A DNA stretch of 64,000 nucleotides from Oscillibacter sp. Its GTDB lineage: Bacteria; Bacillota; Clostridia; Oscillospirales; Oscillospiraceae. This document shows positions 33,273 to 42,286 of the stretch, one piece after another. The notes beneath the pieces were generated by a model. That model did not search any database. It was not told the origin of the DNA and worked only from the letters and a program-made list of their open reading frames with translations. The stretch spans positions 62,001 through 126,000 of the forward strand of contig JALCRQ010000001.1 in assembly GCA_022652655.1 (NCBI GenBank), read 5' to 3'. The first letter of the stretch is position 1. Every line of letters begins with the position of its first letter. Position numbers and translations under genes: made by a program.

Positions 33273-35594
33273 ATGGCAGACAGGCGTAAGAGGAAAAGCG
33301 ATGCGGCACGGCAGGCAAATCAGGTTATCCGCAGCCGAACGGTTCTCGTGATGCTGCTCTTCGGCGTCGCCACCTTTGCCATTTTGTTTCTCAAGCTGTA
33401 CGACCTGCAGATCCTGCGGCACGAGGACCTGCAGGAGAAGGCCGTGGCGCAGCAGACCCGCAGCACGGTGGTCACGGCGTCCCGGGGCACTATCTACGAC
33501 TGCAACGGCCACGTGCTGGCGATTTCCGCCACGGCGGAAACGGTGTGCATCGCCCCCAAGGAGATCCTGGAGAACAAGGAGGACGAGGGCTACATTGCCC
33601 GGGGCCTCAGCCGGATTCTGGGCGTGGATGAGGACGTCATTCTCAAAAAGATGAAGAGAACCGGTTCTCAGTACGAGGAGATCAAAAAGAAGGCCGATCA
33701 GGATATGGCCGACCAGGTCCGCAAATTCATCAACGGGCAGATCGACGATGAGGGAAACGCGGTGGCGGAGGATCAGCAGAAAAAGCTCCAGGGCATTTTC
33801 CTCAACGCCGACTCCAAACGCTATTATCCCTACCACGCGCTGGCGGCGCAGGTCATCGGCTTCGTGGGGACGGACAACACCGGGCTCTACGGTCTGGAGG
33901 CGCAGTACGAAAACGAGCTGGAGGGAACCTCCGGCCTCACCGTTACCGCCAAGACCAACACCGGCGAGGATATGCTCTATCAGTATGAGCAGTACTACGA
34001 CGCGAAAAACGGCGACAGTCTGAAAACCACCCTGGACACCAACGTCCAGTATTATCTGGAAAACGGCGTAGAGGCCATGGCGGATAAGTTCGACGCGAAA
34101 AACGGCGCCACCGGCATCGTGATGAACGTCAATACCGGCGCCATTCTGGGCATGGCCTCCTATCCTACCTACGATCTGGACGATCCCTTCACCATCTACG
34201 ACCAGAAGCTGGCAGCCTCCACCCAGGCGGCGCTGGCCTCCCTGGAAAAGGGCAGCGACGCCTATAAAAAGGCGGCGGGAGACGCCCAGCTCCGGCAGTG
34301 GAGAAACAAGTGCATCAACGATACCTACGAGCCGGGCTCCACGTTTAAGCCCATCACCCTGGCCACGGCGCTGGAGGAGGGCGTGGTGAACATGAACACC
34401 ACGTTCTACTGCTCCGGTTCCATCCGGGTGCCCGGCTGGAGCAAGCCCATCAACTGCTCCAATCACCGGGGCCACGGCAGCGAGACGCTGAAGGTGGCCA
34501 CCGGCAACTCCTGCAACCCGGCGTTTATCACCATGGGCCTCAAGACCGGCACCGCCACCTTTTACAAGTACCTGCGGGCCTTCGGCCTGATGGAGCACAC
34601 GGGCATCGACGAGCAGGGCGAGGCGGACAGCATTTTCGCCACGGAAAAGGACTTCGGCACCAACGTGGTCTCCCTGGCGTCCTATGCCTTCGGCCAGACC
34701 TTCAACGTCACGCCCCTGCAGCTGATCCGGGCCCAGGCGGCCTGCGTCAACGGCGGGTACCTGTATACGCCCTACCTCGTCAGCGAGGTGGTGGGGGACG
34801 ACGGCAGCGTGGTCTATCAGCACGATACCACGCCGGTGCGGCAGGTTATCAGCAGCGAGACCTCCTCCAAGGTGCGGGAGTGCCTGGAATATGTGGTGGC
34901 CTCCGGCACCGGCAAAAACGGCCAGGTGGCGGGCTACCGCATCGGCGGCAAGACCGGCACCGCCGATAAAACCGGCAACAAGGACCGGGAGATCGTCGTC
35001 TCCTTCATGTGCTTCGCCCCTGCGGACGATCCCCAGATCATTATGCTGCTGACGCTGGACACCCCCAGCCGCACCACGGGCACCTACCCCTCCGGCGGCC
35101 AGATGGTGGCGCCCACCGCCAGCGCGATCATGACGGAAATCCTGCCCTATCTCGGCATCCAGCAGGAGGCCGGCTCCGATACGTCGGCCACCGCAGACGC
35201 CACCGTTCCCAACTGCGTGGGCTCCACACTGGCGGAGGCCAAGGCAAAGCTGGAGGCCAAGGGCTTTGCCTGCAAGGCCGTAGGCAGCGGCGCCGCCGTA
35301 ACCGATCAGACCCCCGTGGGCGGCTCCATTATCCCCGGCGGCTCCACCGTCATCCTGTATCTGGGCGGGAAGAAGCCGGACGCCAAGTGCACAGTGCCCG
35401 ACGTCATCGGCAAAACCGCCTCGGCGGCCAATCAGGCCGTCACCAACGCGGGGCTGATTATGAAGGTCACCGGAACCACCGCCGCCAGCTCCGGCAACGT
35501 CTACGCCATCTCCCAGGACCACGCGGCAGGCGAGCAGGTGGAGGCCGGAACTGTTATTACCGTCCGATTCGGGGACAATTCGGTGCTGGATTGA
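33273..35594 (+). CDS. Class B penicillin-binding protein with PASTA domains (FtsI/SpoVD type)
   Basis: A 773-aa transpeptidase. One N-terminal membrane anchor (VLVMLLFGVATFAILFLKLY) is followed by the PBP dimerisation domain and the catalytic domain with EPGSTFKPIT (Ser-x-x-Lys), TGNSCNPAF (S-x-N) and GGKTGTADK. Two PASTA domains end the protein (VPNCVGSTLAEAKAKL and VPDVIGKTASAANQAV). In clostridia this position is held by either the division enzyme FtsI or sporulation-specific SpoVD; PASTA domains occur in both. Only one such gene is present here. Confidence 0.93.
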   Translation: MADRRKRKSDAARQANQVIRSRTVLVMLLFGVATFAILFLKLYDLQILRHEDLQEKAVAQQTRSTVVTASRGTIYDCNGHVLAISATAETVCIAPKEILENKEDEGYIARGLSRILGVDEDVILKKMKRTGSQYEEIKKKADQDMADQVRKFINGQIDDEGNAVAEDQQKKLQGIFLNADSKRYYPYHALAAQVIGFVGTDNTGLYGLEAQYENELEGTSGLTVTAKTNTGEDMLYQYEQYYDAKNGDSLKTTLDTNVQYYLENGVEAMADKFDAKNGATGIVMNVNTGAILGMASYPTYDLDDPFTIYDQKLAASTQAALASLEKGSDAYKKAAGDAQLRQWRNKCINDTYEPGSTFKPITLATALEEGVVNMNTTFYCSGSIRVPGWSKPINCSNHRGHGSETLKVATGNSCNPAFITMGLKTGTATFYKYLRAFGLMEHTGIDEQGEADSIFATEKDFGTNVVSLASYAFGQTFNVTPLQLIRAQAACVNGGYLYTPYLVSEVVGDDGSVVYQHDTTPVRQVISSETSSKVRECLEYVVASGTGKNGQVAGYRIGGKTGTADKTGNKDREIVVSFMCFAPADDPQIIMLLTLDTPSRTTGTYPSGGQMVAPTASAIMTEILPYLGIQQEAGSDTSATADATVPNCVGSTLAEAKAKLEAKGFACKAVGSGAAVTDQTPVGGSIIPGGSTVILYLGGKKPDAKCTVPDVIGKTASAANQAVTNAGLIMKVTGTTAASSGNVYAISQDHAAGEQVEAGTVITVRFGDNSVLD

Positions 35595-35723
35595 CGAAGG
35601 AGCACAATTTGCACTCTTTTCAACACAATCTTCTGTATGCCGGGCGTTTCCGGCTGCCTATAATAGACCTGAATGGGAATCGGCCCGGGCCGGTTCCACA
35701 TCAGGAAGAGAGGCGTTGTCACC

Positions 35724-37172
35724 ATGAAACTGAAGAATCTGCTGGAGGGAATCTCCGTCCTTTCTGCCGGCGCGGATCCCGAGCTTGAGATCTCCGGCGT
35801 CAGCTATGACTCCCGCACCACCAAGGCCGGCGACCTTTTCGTGGCCATCCGCGGCTACGCGGTGGATGGGCATGCGTTTATTTCCAGGGCTCAGGCCGCC
35901 GGAGCCGTCTGTGTTCTGTGCGAGCGCGCTCCGGAGTGCGATCTGCCCTGCGTCCTGGTGGAAAATTCCCGCCGGGCGCTGGCGGTGCTGGGGGCCAACT
36001 TCTTCGGCCATCCGGCGGACAGCATGATCATGACCGCCGTCACCGGCACCAACGGCAAGACCACCACCACCTATCTGCTCAAGGCCGTTCTGGAGCAGGC
36101 GGCGGGGGCCAAGGTGGGGCTCATCGGCACCAATCAGAATATGATCGGCGCCGAGGCGCTGCCCACGGAGCGCACCACGCCGGAGTCCTTTGAGGTGCAG
36201 CGCCTCTTTGCCAGAATGAGGGACGCCGGCTGCACCCATGTGGTGATGGAGGCCTCCTCCCACGCCCTTTATGAAGACCGGCTCTACGGGGTTCACTTTG
36301 CCGTGGGCATTTTCACAAACCTCACCCAGGATCATCTGGATTTCCACAAGACCATGGAGCATTACTGCGATGCCAAGGCCATTTTGTTCCGCAGCTGCGG
36401 CGTGGGCGTCTACAACGCCGACGACCCGTGGGCGGAGCGGCTGATGGCCGGCAGCACGTGCAGGAAGTATTCCTACGCCCAGAAGGCCCCCGCCGATCTC
36501 CGGGCCGGGGATCTGGAGCTGGAGGCCGATCACATCGCCTTTACGGCGGTGACAAAGGAACAGCGCGTCCCCATTCGGGTTGGCATTCCGGGCCGATTTA
36601 TGGTATATAATACGCTGGATGTTCTGGCTGCCGCCCTGGCGCTGGGCGTCCCCCTGGAAAAGAGCGCGGCGGTGCTGGGCCGGGTTCCCCACGTCAAGGG
36701 CCGGGTGGAGGTTGTGCCCACGCCCGGGAAGGACTATACGATTCTCATCGACTATGCCCACTCCCCGGACGGACTGCTCAACGTCCTGACCTCGGTGCAG
36801 GACTTCGCCAAGGGCCGCGTCATCGCCGTGTTCGGCGCCGGCGGCGACCGGGATAAGACCAAGCGCCCCAAGATGGGGAAAATTGCGGCGGACACTGCGG
36901 ATTTCGCGGTGGTGACCTCCGACAATCCCCGCACGGAGGTGCCCGGGGACATCATCCGGGACATCCTGGAGGGGATGAAGGGCACCCAGACCCCGTACGT
37001 GGTGGTGGAAAACCGGGTGGACGCCATCCACTGGGCCATGGATCACGCCCGGAAGGACGACGTCATCGTCCTGTGCGGCAAGGGCCATGAGACGTATCAG
37101 ATTCTGGGCACCACCAAGCACCATCTGGACGAGCGCGAGGTGGTGGCAGAGTATCTGGCGGCCTCAAAATAA
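35724..37172 (+). CDS. murE: UDP-N-acetylmuramoyl-L-alanyl-D-glutamate--2,6-diaminopimelate ligase
   Basis: Adds the third residue to the peptidoglycan stem peptide. The 482-aa protein has the ATP loop TGTNGKTTTTYLL, the conserved ERTTPESFEVQRLF and the carbamylated-Lys region. The substrate motif is SDNPRTEVP: D-N-P-R is the signature of meso-diaminopimelate enzymes, so the wall is probably meso-DAP type. The ATG at 35724 follows AGGAAGAGAGG. mraY follows directly; murF, normally next, is absent. Confidence 0.96.
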   Translation: MKLKNLLEGISVLSAGADPELEISGVSYDSRTTKAGDLFVAIRGYAVDGHAFISRAQAAGAVCVLCERAPECDLPCVLVENSRRALAVLGANFFGHPADSMIMTAVTGTNGKTTTTYLLKAVLEQAAGAKVGLIGTNQNMIGAEALPTERTTPESFEVQRLFARMRDAGCTHVVMEASSHALYEDRLYGVHFAVGIFTNLTQDHLDFHKTMEHYCDAKAILFRSCGVGVYNADDPWAERLMAGSTCRKYSYAQKAPADLRAGDLELEADHIAFTAVTKEQRVPIRVGIPGRFMVYNTLDVLAAALALGVPLEKSAAVLGRVPHVKGRVEVVPTPGKDYTILIDYAHSPDGLLNVLTSVQDFAKGRVIAVFGAGGDRDKTKRPKMGKIAADTADFAVVTSDNPRTEVPGDIIRDILEGMKGTQTPYVVVENRVDAIHWAMDHARKDDVIVLCGKGHETYQILGTTKHHLDEREVVAEYLAASK

Positions 37173-37272
37173 ATGCGGAAGCCTCCGCCGGCCGGATGGG
37201 AAACGGCCGGACGCTGTAAAATCTATGCGGAAGAAAGCGCCGGAGCGTGTGCCGGCGGCAAGAGGGAGAACT

Positions 37273-38262
37273 ATGGATCAATCCAGTTTTATTGCGGCGG
37301 CGGTCAGCTTTGCGCTGACGCTGATCATCGGAAAATTTCTTATCCCGGAGCTCCGCAAACTCCACGCGGGACAGAGCATCCGCGCCGACGGGCCCACCTG
37401 GCACGCCGCCAAGGAGGGAACCCCCACCATGGGCGGGATTATGTTCATTCTGGGCACCGGCGTCACGGTTTTGATCCTGGGCTGGGGGAGAATGCTGGAC
37501 GGCGTTTTCACCCATCTCTATGTCTACCTCTTTGCCCTGGTATTCGGCCTCATCGGCTTTGTGGACGACTACCGGAAGGTGGCCCGCCATCAGAACGAGG
37601 GCCTTACCGCCAAGCAGAAATTTGTGCTGCAGCTGGCGGCGGCGGTGCTGTTCCTCACGCTGATGCGCTATGAGGGCCTGCTGACCGACCGGCTGTATAT
37701 CCCGTTTTTCAATGTGTCCTTTCATGTGAACTGGATCGTCTACCTGATCTTCGCGGCGTTTGTCATCGTGGGCGCCGTCAACGCGGTGAATCTCACCGAC
37801 GGCATCGACGGCCTGGCGTGCAGCGTGACGTTCCTGGTGATGGTGTTCTTCACCGCCGCAGGCGCCGCGTGGACGGTGGGGGGCGGGCAGGCCCTGTTTC
37901 CCGCTGCCATGGCCGGCGGGCTGGCCGCGTTTTTCGTCTACAACCGCCACCCGGCCAGGGTGTTCATGGGCGACACCGGCAGCCTCTTTCTGGGCGGCGC
38001 GGTGGCGGCTCTGGCCTTTGCCATGGATATGCCGCTGATCCTGATTCCCGTGGGCGTCGTCTATATCCTGGAGACGCTCTCCGACATCATTCAGGTGGCC
38101 TATTTCAAGGCCACCCACGGCAAGCGGTTTTTCAAAATGGCCCCGCTGCACCACCATCTGGAGCTCTCCGGCTGGAACGAGGGGAAGATTGTCATCGTGG
38201 CTTCGGCGCTGACGGCGGTGTGCTGTCTGCTGGCCTGGTTCGGAATCCGGGGACGGTTTTAA
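37273..38262 (+). CDS. mraY: Phospho-N-acetylmuramoyl-pentapeptide transferase
   Basis: A polytopic membrane enzyme that makes lipid I from UDP-MurNAc-pentapeptide and undecaprenyl phosphate. The 329 aa with about ten helices carry GFVDDYRKV (catalytic Asp pair), NAVNLTDGIDGLA and the HHHLELSGW His cluster. The ATG at 37273 follows AGAGGGAGAACT. It lies 100 bp after murE and 38 bp before ftsW. Confidence 0.97.
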   Translation: MDQSSFIAAAVSFALTLIIGKFLIPELRKLHAGQSIRADGPTWHAAKEGTPTMGGIMFILGTGVTVLILGWGRMLDGVFTHLYVYLFALVFGLIGFVDDYRKVARHQNEGLTAKQKFVLQLAAAVLFLTLMRYEGLLTDRLYIPFFNVSFHVNWIVYLIFAAFVIVGAVNAVNLTDGIDGLACSVTFLVMVFFTAAGAAWTVGGGQALFPAAMAGGLAAFFVYNRHPARVFMGDTGSLFLGGAVAALAFAMDMPLILIPVGVVYILETLSDIIQVAYFKATHGKRFFKMAPLHHHLELSGWNEGKIVIVASALTAVCCLLAWFGIRGRF

Positions 38263-38300
38263 AAGCAGGCGAAACCGCCTGAAGGGAGAGGAGGAGGTCC

Positions 38301-39500
38301 ATGACACGGCAGGAGGCGCTGCTCCGGCAGGAACAGCGTGAAAGACGCGTACAGAAGGCAGAGGAGAGCCGGGAGCTGGCCAAGGGGCCCATTGACCTCC
38401 CTTTTTTCCTGCTGGTTCTGCTGCTGACGGGCATCGGCCTTGTCATGCTGTTCTCCGCCAGCTTTCCCCGGGCCTATTACAAGCTCAACAATCCCACCTA
38501 TTATCTGTTCCGTCAGGGCGTGTTTGCCGTAATGGGCATCGCCGCCATGCTCCTCATCAGCCGGATCAACTATCAGCGCTTCCGGGGCCTTGCCAAGCCG
38601 CTGCTGGGGCTGGCCATCGTCCTGCTGGTGCTGGTGCTGATCCCCGGCATCGGCCAGACCCGCAACAACGCCACCCGCTGGATCGGCATCGGCGAGCTGC
38701 TGACCTTCCAGCCCTCGGAGATCGCCAAGCTGGCGGTGGTGCTGTATTTTGCCGATACCATTTCCAAAAAGAAGGATAAGATGCGTACGCTGCGCTTCGG
38801 CGTCATTCCCTATGCGCTGATTCTGGGCGTGATCTCTCTGTTAATGCTGCTGGAGCCCCATCTGTCCGGCACGGTGCTGATTCTGGGCACCGGGGCGGTG
38901 ATGATGCTGGTGGGCGGCATTAACGGCGCGCTGGTGACGCTGGGCATCGGCGGCGCCGCCGCGGTGGTGATCGGGTATATCAAGGCGGTCACCGCCGGCG
39001 TCATCACATACGGCGCCTCCCGGATTGCCATGTGGGAAAATCCGTGGCTGGACGCCGGCGACAAGGGCTATCAGATGGTGCAGTCCCTGCTGGCCATCGG
39101 TTCCGGCGGCCTGCTGGGCGTCGGGCTGGGAAAGAGCCGTCAGAAGTTTCTGTACCTGCCCGAGGAGCACAACGACTTCATTTTCTCCATCATCTGCGAG
39201 GAGCTGGGACTTATCGGCGCCAGCATCATCATGCTGCTGTTCGCGGCGCTGATTCTCCGGGGCTACTGGATTGCCCTCCACGCCAGGGACCGCTTTGGGA
39301 GCCTGCTGGTGGTGGGTGCCACCACGTTGGTGGGCCTGCAGACCTTCCTCAATATCGGCGTTGTCACGGGCCTGCTGCCGGCCACTGGCATTTCCCTGCC
39401 GTTTTTCAGCTATGGCGGCACGGCGCTGTCCATTCAGCTGGCGGAGATGGGAATTGTGCTGAGCGTATCCCGGCAGATGAAGCCCACAAAAGCAGGATAG
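38301..39500 (+). CDS. ftsW: SEDS glycosyltransferase FtsW
   Basis: A 399-aa SEDS-family peptidoglycan polymerase with ten predicted helices. Conserved features are GIGLVMLFSAS, NNATRWIGIGELLTFQPSEIAKLAVVLYFAD and LPFFSYGGTALSIQLAEMGIVLSVSR. The long charged N-terminal tail (residues 1-35) is cytoplasmic. The ATG follows AGAGGAGGAGG. Dcw position supports FtsW over RodA, though sporulation paralogue SpoVE is equally similar in this lineage. A 108-bp tandem repeat begins at its stop codon. Confidence 0.93.
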   Translation: MTRQEALLRQEQRERRVQKAEESRELAKGPIDLPFFLLVLLLTGIGLVMLFSASFPRAYYKLNNPTYYLFRQGVFAVMGIAAMLLISRINYQRFRGLAKPLLGLAIVLLVLVLIPGIGQTRNNATRWIGIGELLTFQPSEIAKLAVVLYFADTISKKKDKMRTLRFGVIPYALILGVISLLMLLEPHLSGTVLILGTGAVMMLVGGINGALVTLGIGGAAAVVIGYIKAVTAGVITYGASRIAMWENPWLDAGDKGYQMVQSLLAIGSGGLLGVGLGKSRQKFLYLPEEHNDFIFSIICEELGLIGASIIMLLFAALILRGYWIALHARDRFGSLLVVGATTLVGLQTFLNIGVVTGLLPATGISLPFFSYGGTALSIQLAEMGIVLSVSRQMKPTKAG

Positions 39501-39738
39501 CGGCGAAGCGCCGCCGGGGGCGGAGCGAGCGAGCCGCTATCGAGGAAGCGGCGCGGTTGGCGGCCGTGAAACGGCCGGGAACCGCAGTGCCGCGACGGTG
39601 TGACAAAGCGGCGAAGCGCCGCCGGGGGCGGAGCGAGCGAGCCGCTATCGAGGAAGCGGCGCGGTTGGCGGCCGTGAAACGGCCGGGAACCGCAATGCCG
39701 CGACGGTGTGACAAAGCGGCGAAGCGCCGCCGGGGGCG
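39500..39738. repeat. 108-bp tandem repeat (2.2 copies) between ftsW and murG
   Basis: Copies begin at 39500, 39608 and (partial) 39716 with an exact period of 108 bp and a single visible difference (CAGTGCC versus CAATGCC). Each unit holds strong inverted repeats, such as GCGGCG-AA-GCGCCGCC and a nested hairpin around CGGCCGTGAAACGGCCG. Because 108 is divisible by three the frame stays open, but the encoded peptide is very Arg/Ala-rich and looks non-coding. Confidence 0.9.
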
Positions 39739-39789
39739 CCGTTTATCCCACGTCCCATACATCCTTATGTAAAGTCAGGTCGATTCGCT

Positions 39790-40953
39790 ATGACGGAAAA
39801 AGAACTCTCACGCGTCATCTTTACCTGCGGCGGCACGGCCGGGCATGTCAACCCGGCCATCGCTCTGGCCCAGCTGATGCATGAAAAAAACCCAAAAACG
39901 GAATTTTTATTTGTGGGCGCGGAACGGGGACTGGAAAAAGATCTGATCCCCAAGGCGGGCTATGCCTTTAAGACCGTTCATATCTCCAGCTTTCACCGCT
40001 CTGCGCGGCCCGCCGAGCTCCGGCACAATTTCGTCTCCCTGTGCAATCTGGTCCGCGCCCCCGGGGAGGCGGCCGCCATTCTCCGGGAGTTTCGGCCGGA
40101 TGTGGTGGTGGGCACCGGCGGGTATGCCAGCTTTCCCATGGTGAAGGCGGCGTCCCGGGCGGGAATCCCCACGGCGGTGCACGAGTCCAACATGGTGCCC
40201 GGGCTGACCACGGAGCTGCTGGAGCCCTTTGCCGACCGCATTATGGTGGGCTTTGAGGCCTGCCGGGAACACTACAAGCATCCGGAGAAGATCGTGGTTA
40301 CCGGCACGCCGGTGCGGCGGGATTTCTTCGCGCTGACCAAGTCTCAGGCCAAGGACAGGCTGGGCATCCGGGACGGCCGGCCCCTGATCGTCTCCTTCTG
40401 GGGCTCGCTGGGCGCGTCGGGCATGAATGCAATGATGGCGGAGTTCCTGGCGCTGGAGGCAAAGAACGAGCCGTTCCACCACATCCACGGCGCCGGCGTC
40501 TCCGGCTACCCCCGCCTGATGGCCGCGCTGCACCAGCGGCGGGTGGATCTTGCGGAGCATCCGGCTCTGGAGGTGGAGGAGTACCTCTATGACATGGCCC
40601 CGGTGATGCGGGCGGCGGATCTGGTGATCTGCCGGGCGGGAGCGTCCACCATCAGCGAGCTGACGGCGCTGGGTGTGCCCGCGCTGATCGTGCCCTCGCC
40701 CTATGTGACCAACAACCATCAGGAGAAAAACGCCCGGGTACTGGAGGAGGCCGGCGCCGCCGCCGTGCTTCTGGAGCGAGACGCCACCGGGCCGGAGCTG
40801 TTCCGTCTGGCGTGCGCGCTGCTGCACGATACCGACAGGCTGGACGCCATGGCGTCCGCCATGGGCAAACTGGGCATCTGCGACGCCACGGAGCGGATTT
40901 ACCGGACGATTCTGGAGATCTGCGGGAAGTCCTCCGAACCGTCCAATAGATGA
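39790..40953 (+). CDS. murG: UDP-GlcNAc:lipid I N-acetylglucosaminyltransferase MurG
   Basis: Converts lipid I to lipid II on the inner membrane face. The 387 aa include FTCGGTAGHVNPAIALAQ (glycine-rich loop), VVGTGGYASFPMV, HESNMVPGLTTELL and the UDP-GlcNAc site GASTISELTALGVPALIVPSP...NNHQEKNA. The ribosome site before ATG 39790 is weak (GTCAGGTCG), unlike its neighbours, and follows 289 bp of repeat-bearing DNA. Last gene of the first dcw block. Confidence 0.96.
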   Translation: MTEKELSRVIFTCGGTAGHVNPAIALAQLMHEKNPKTEFLFVGAERGLEKDLIPKAGYAFKTVHISSFHRSARPAELRHNFVSLCNLVRAPGEAAAILREFRPDVVVGTGGYASFPMVKAASRAGIPTAVHESNMVPGLTTELLEPFADRIMVGFEACREHYKHPEKIVVTGTPVRRDFFALTKSQAKDRLGIRDGRPLIVSFWGSLGASGMNAMMAEFLALEAKNEPFHHIHGAGVSGYPRLMAALHQRRVDLAEHPALEVEEYLYDMAPVMRAADLVICRAGASTISELTALGVPALIVPSPYVTNNHQEKNARVLEEAGAAAVLLERDATGPELFRLACALLHDTDRLDAMASAMGKLGICDATERIYRTILEICGKSSEPSNR

Positions 40954-40969
40954 GCTGCCCGGAAAATTG

Positions 40970-41006
40970 AAAAAGCCGCACCGCCTTAAAAGCAGTGCGG
41001 TTTTTT
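40970..41006 (+). terminator. Terminator after murG
   Basis: AAAAAGCCGCAC pairs with GTGCGGTTTTTT around a 13-nt loop. The A-run makes it potentially bidirectional for the convergent HD gene. Confidence 0.88.
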
Positions 41007-41026
41007 ATCGTTGGGAGGTTTCCCGC

Positions 41027-41527
41027 TTAAAGCGTCTCACAGGGATACAGCTGCCGCAGCAGGCGGAGACCGGACGGCGTCCGGAACACCGTGCGCTCCA
41101 TGTGGGCGATGACGCTGCCGGGCAGGCGGTTTTCGCCGGCGTTGACCAGAAAATCCGCCTCCAGCAGGATCTGACAGTCCGGCCCGTCCACATCGGCGTA
41201 GGTGTGATGGCGGGCCACCAGCGCGCACACCCGGCGGATAAGCGCCGGGCCGAATCCCAGCTCGTGCAAAAGTTCCCGCACCAGAGGCGGACTCTCAATT
41301 TCCTGGAGTTTTCCGTCCGTGCTTCCGTATTTCTCCCGGCACAGCGGGCAGGCGATGTCGTGCACCGCCGCCGCCACCTCCAGCGTCTCCTGCATGTCCG
41401 GCTCCAACCCCTCCAGCCTGCCGATGGTTTCGGCCAGGGCATAGACCTTCAGAAAGTGATTGACGTCGGGGAGATTGGCGCCGGAGCGGGCAATCATGGC
41501 TTCAACCGCCAGAGCGCCTCTGTTCAT
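41027..41527 (-). CDS. HD-domain protein
   Basis: A 166-aa HD-superfamily phosphohydrolase-like protein: VYALAETIGRLEG (possible His lost), EVAAAVHDIACPLC (metal-binding H-D), then RVCALVARHHTYADVDG and LLEADFLVNAGE (late Asp). The ATG overlaps the ogt stop (ATGA), so it is the second gene of a two-gene operon. Substrate unknown. Confidence 0.83.
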   Translation of the reverse strand: MNRGALAVEAMIARSGANLPDVNHFLKVYALAETIGRLEGLEPDMQETLEVAAAVHDIACPLCREKYGSTDGKLQEIESPPLVRELLHELGFGPALIRRVCALVARHHTYADVDGPDCQILLEADFLVNAGENRLPGSVIAHMERTVFRTPSGLRLLRQLYPCETL

Positions 41528-42063
41528 ATCCGGCGCTCCTTTCCAGCAGCAGACAGCCCGGCAAGCGCCGCGCCCTCCAGCTTCAGCAGTTGGAGCTTTT
41601 TCTCCAGCCCGCCGGCGTAGCCGGTGAGACTGCCGTCGGAACCCACCACCCGGTGGCAGGGGATGATCACGGAGATGGGGTTGCGGCCCACCGCCCCGCC
41701 CACGGCCCGGGGGGACAGGCTCTCCCTGCCGTACTGCGCGGCCGCCTTTTTGGCCAGTGCCCCGTAGGTGATCACGGTGCCGTAGGGGATTTCACACAGC
41801 GCTTTCCAGACGGCCCGCTGAAATTCGCTGCCGCCGGGGGCCAGAGACAGCGCGGCGGGGGAGGGGGCCTGCCCCGCAAAGTATCGGTCCAGCCAGCGCC
41901 GGGCGGCCGTGAGAACAGGCAGTTCTCCCGGAGCGCAGGGCCGTCCCTGCAGTGTGCGGCGGAAATACTTCTGCCCCTCGATCCAAAGGCCGATAAGGGA
42001 GTCCTCCTCTCCGGCCAGCGTCAGGATTCCGATGGGGGAGGCGTACAGCGCGGTGCAGACCAT
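41524..42063 (-). CDS. ogt: Methylated-DNA--[protein]-cysteine S-methyltransferase (Ogt/AGT)
   Basis: Removes O6-alkyl groups from guanine onto its own cysteine. The 179-aa protein contains GSEFQRAVWKALCEIPYGTVITYGALA, the active site VIIPCHRVVGSDGSLTGYAGG (PCHR, acceptor Cys) and EKKLQLLKLEGA. The ATG at 42063 follows GAAGGAGGAA. It is coupled to the HD gene downstream. Confidence 0.96.
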   Translation of the reverse strand: MVCTALYASPIGILTLAGEEDSLIGLWIEGQKYFRRTLQGRPCAPGELPVLTAARRWLDRYFAGQAPSPAALSLAPGGSEFQRAVWKALCEIPYGTVITYGALAKKAAAQYGRESLSPRAVGGAVGRNPISVIIPCHRVVGSDGSLTGYAGGLEKKLQLLKLEGAALAGLSAAGKERRI

Positions 42064-42286
42064 GGCGGGTTCCTCCTTCACAGCAGCGCGGCGGGCATGT
42101 CCCGGCACGATGCAGTCATACCGGGCTCGCCGCTTTGCGGCGATTATAGCACCGCCGGGCCGCTTTGAACAGAGTTTCCAAGAAAATTGCGGGAAAATTC
42201 CCGCAAATTCTGTGGATTTCTGCTTTTTTGCGCCGCGAAAATATGGTACGCTTAGGAAGTCTACAGGAGAAAGAGAGGAAGTCTGA

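Noticed and set aside
39500..39738. Tandem repeats considered as a CRISPR array
   Set aside because: The 108-bp units are contiguous with no variable spacers and no cas genes are present.
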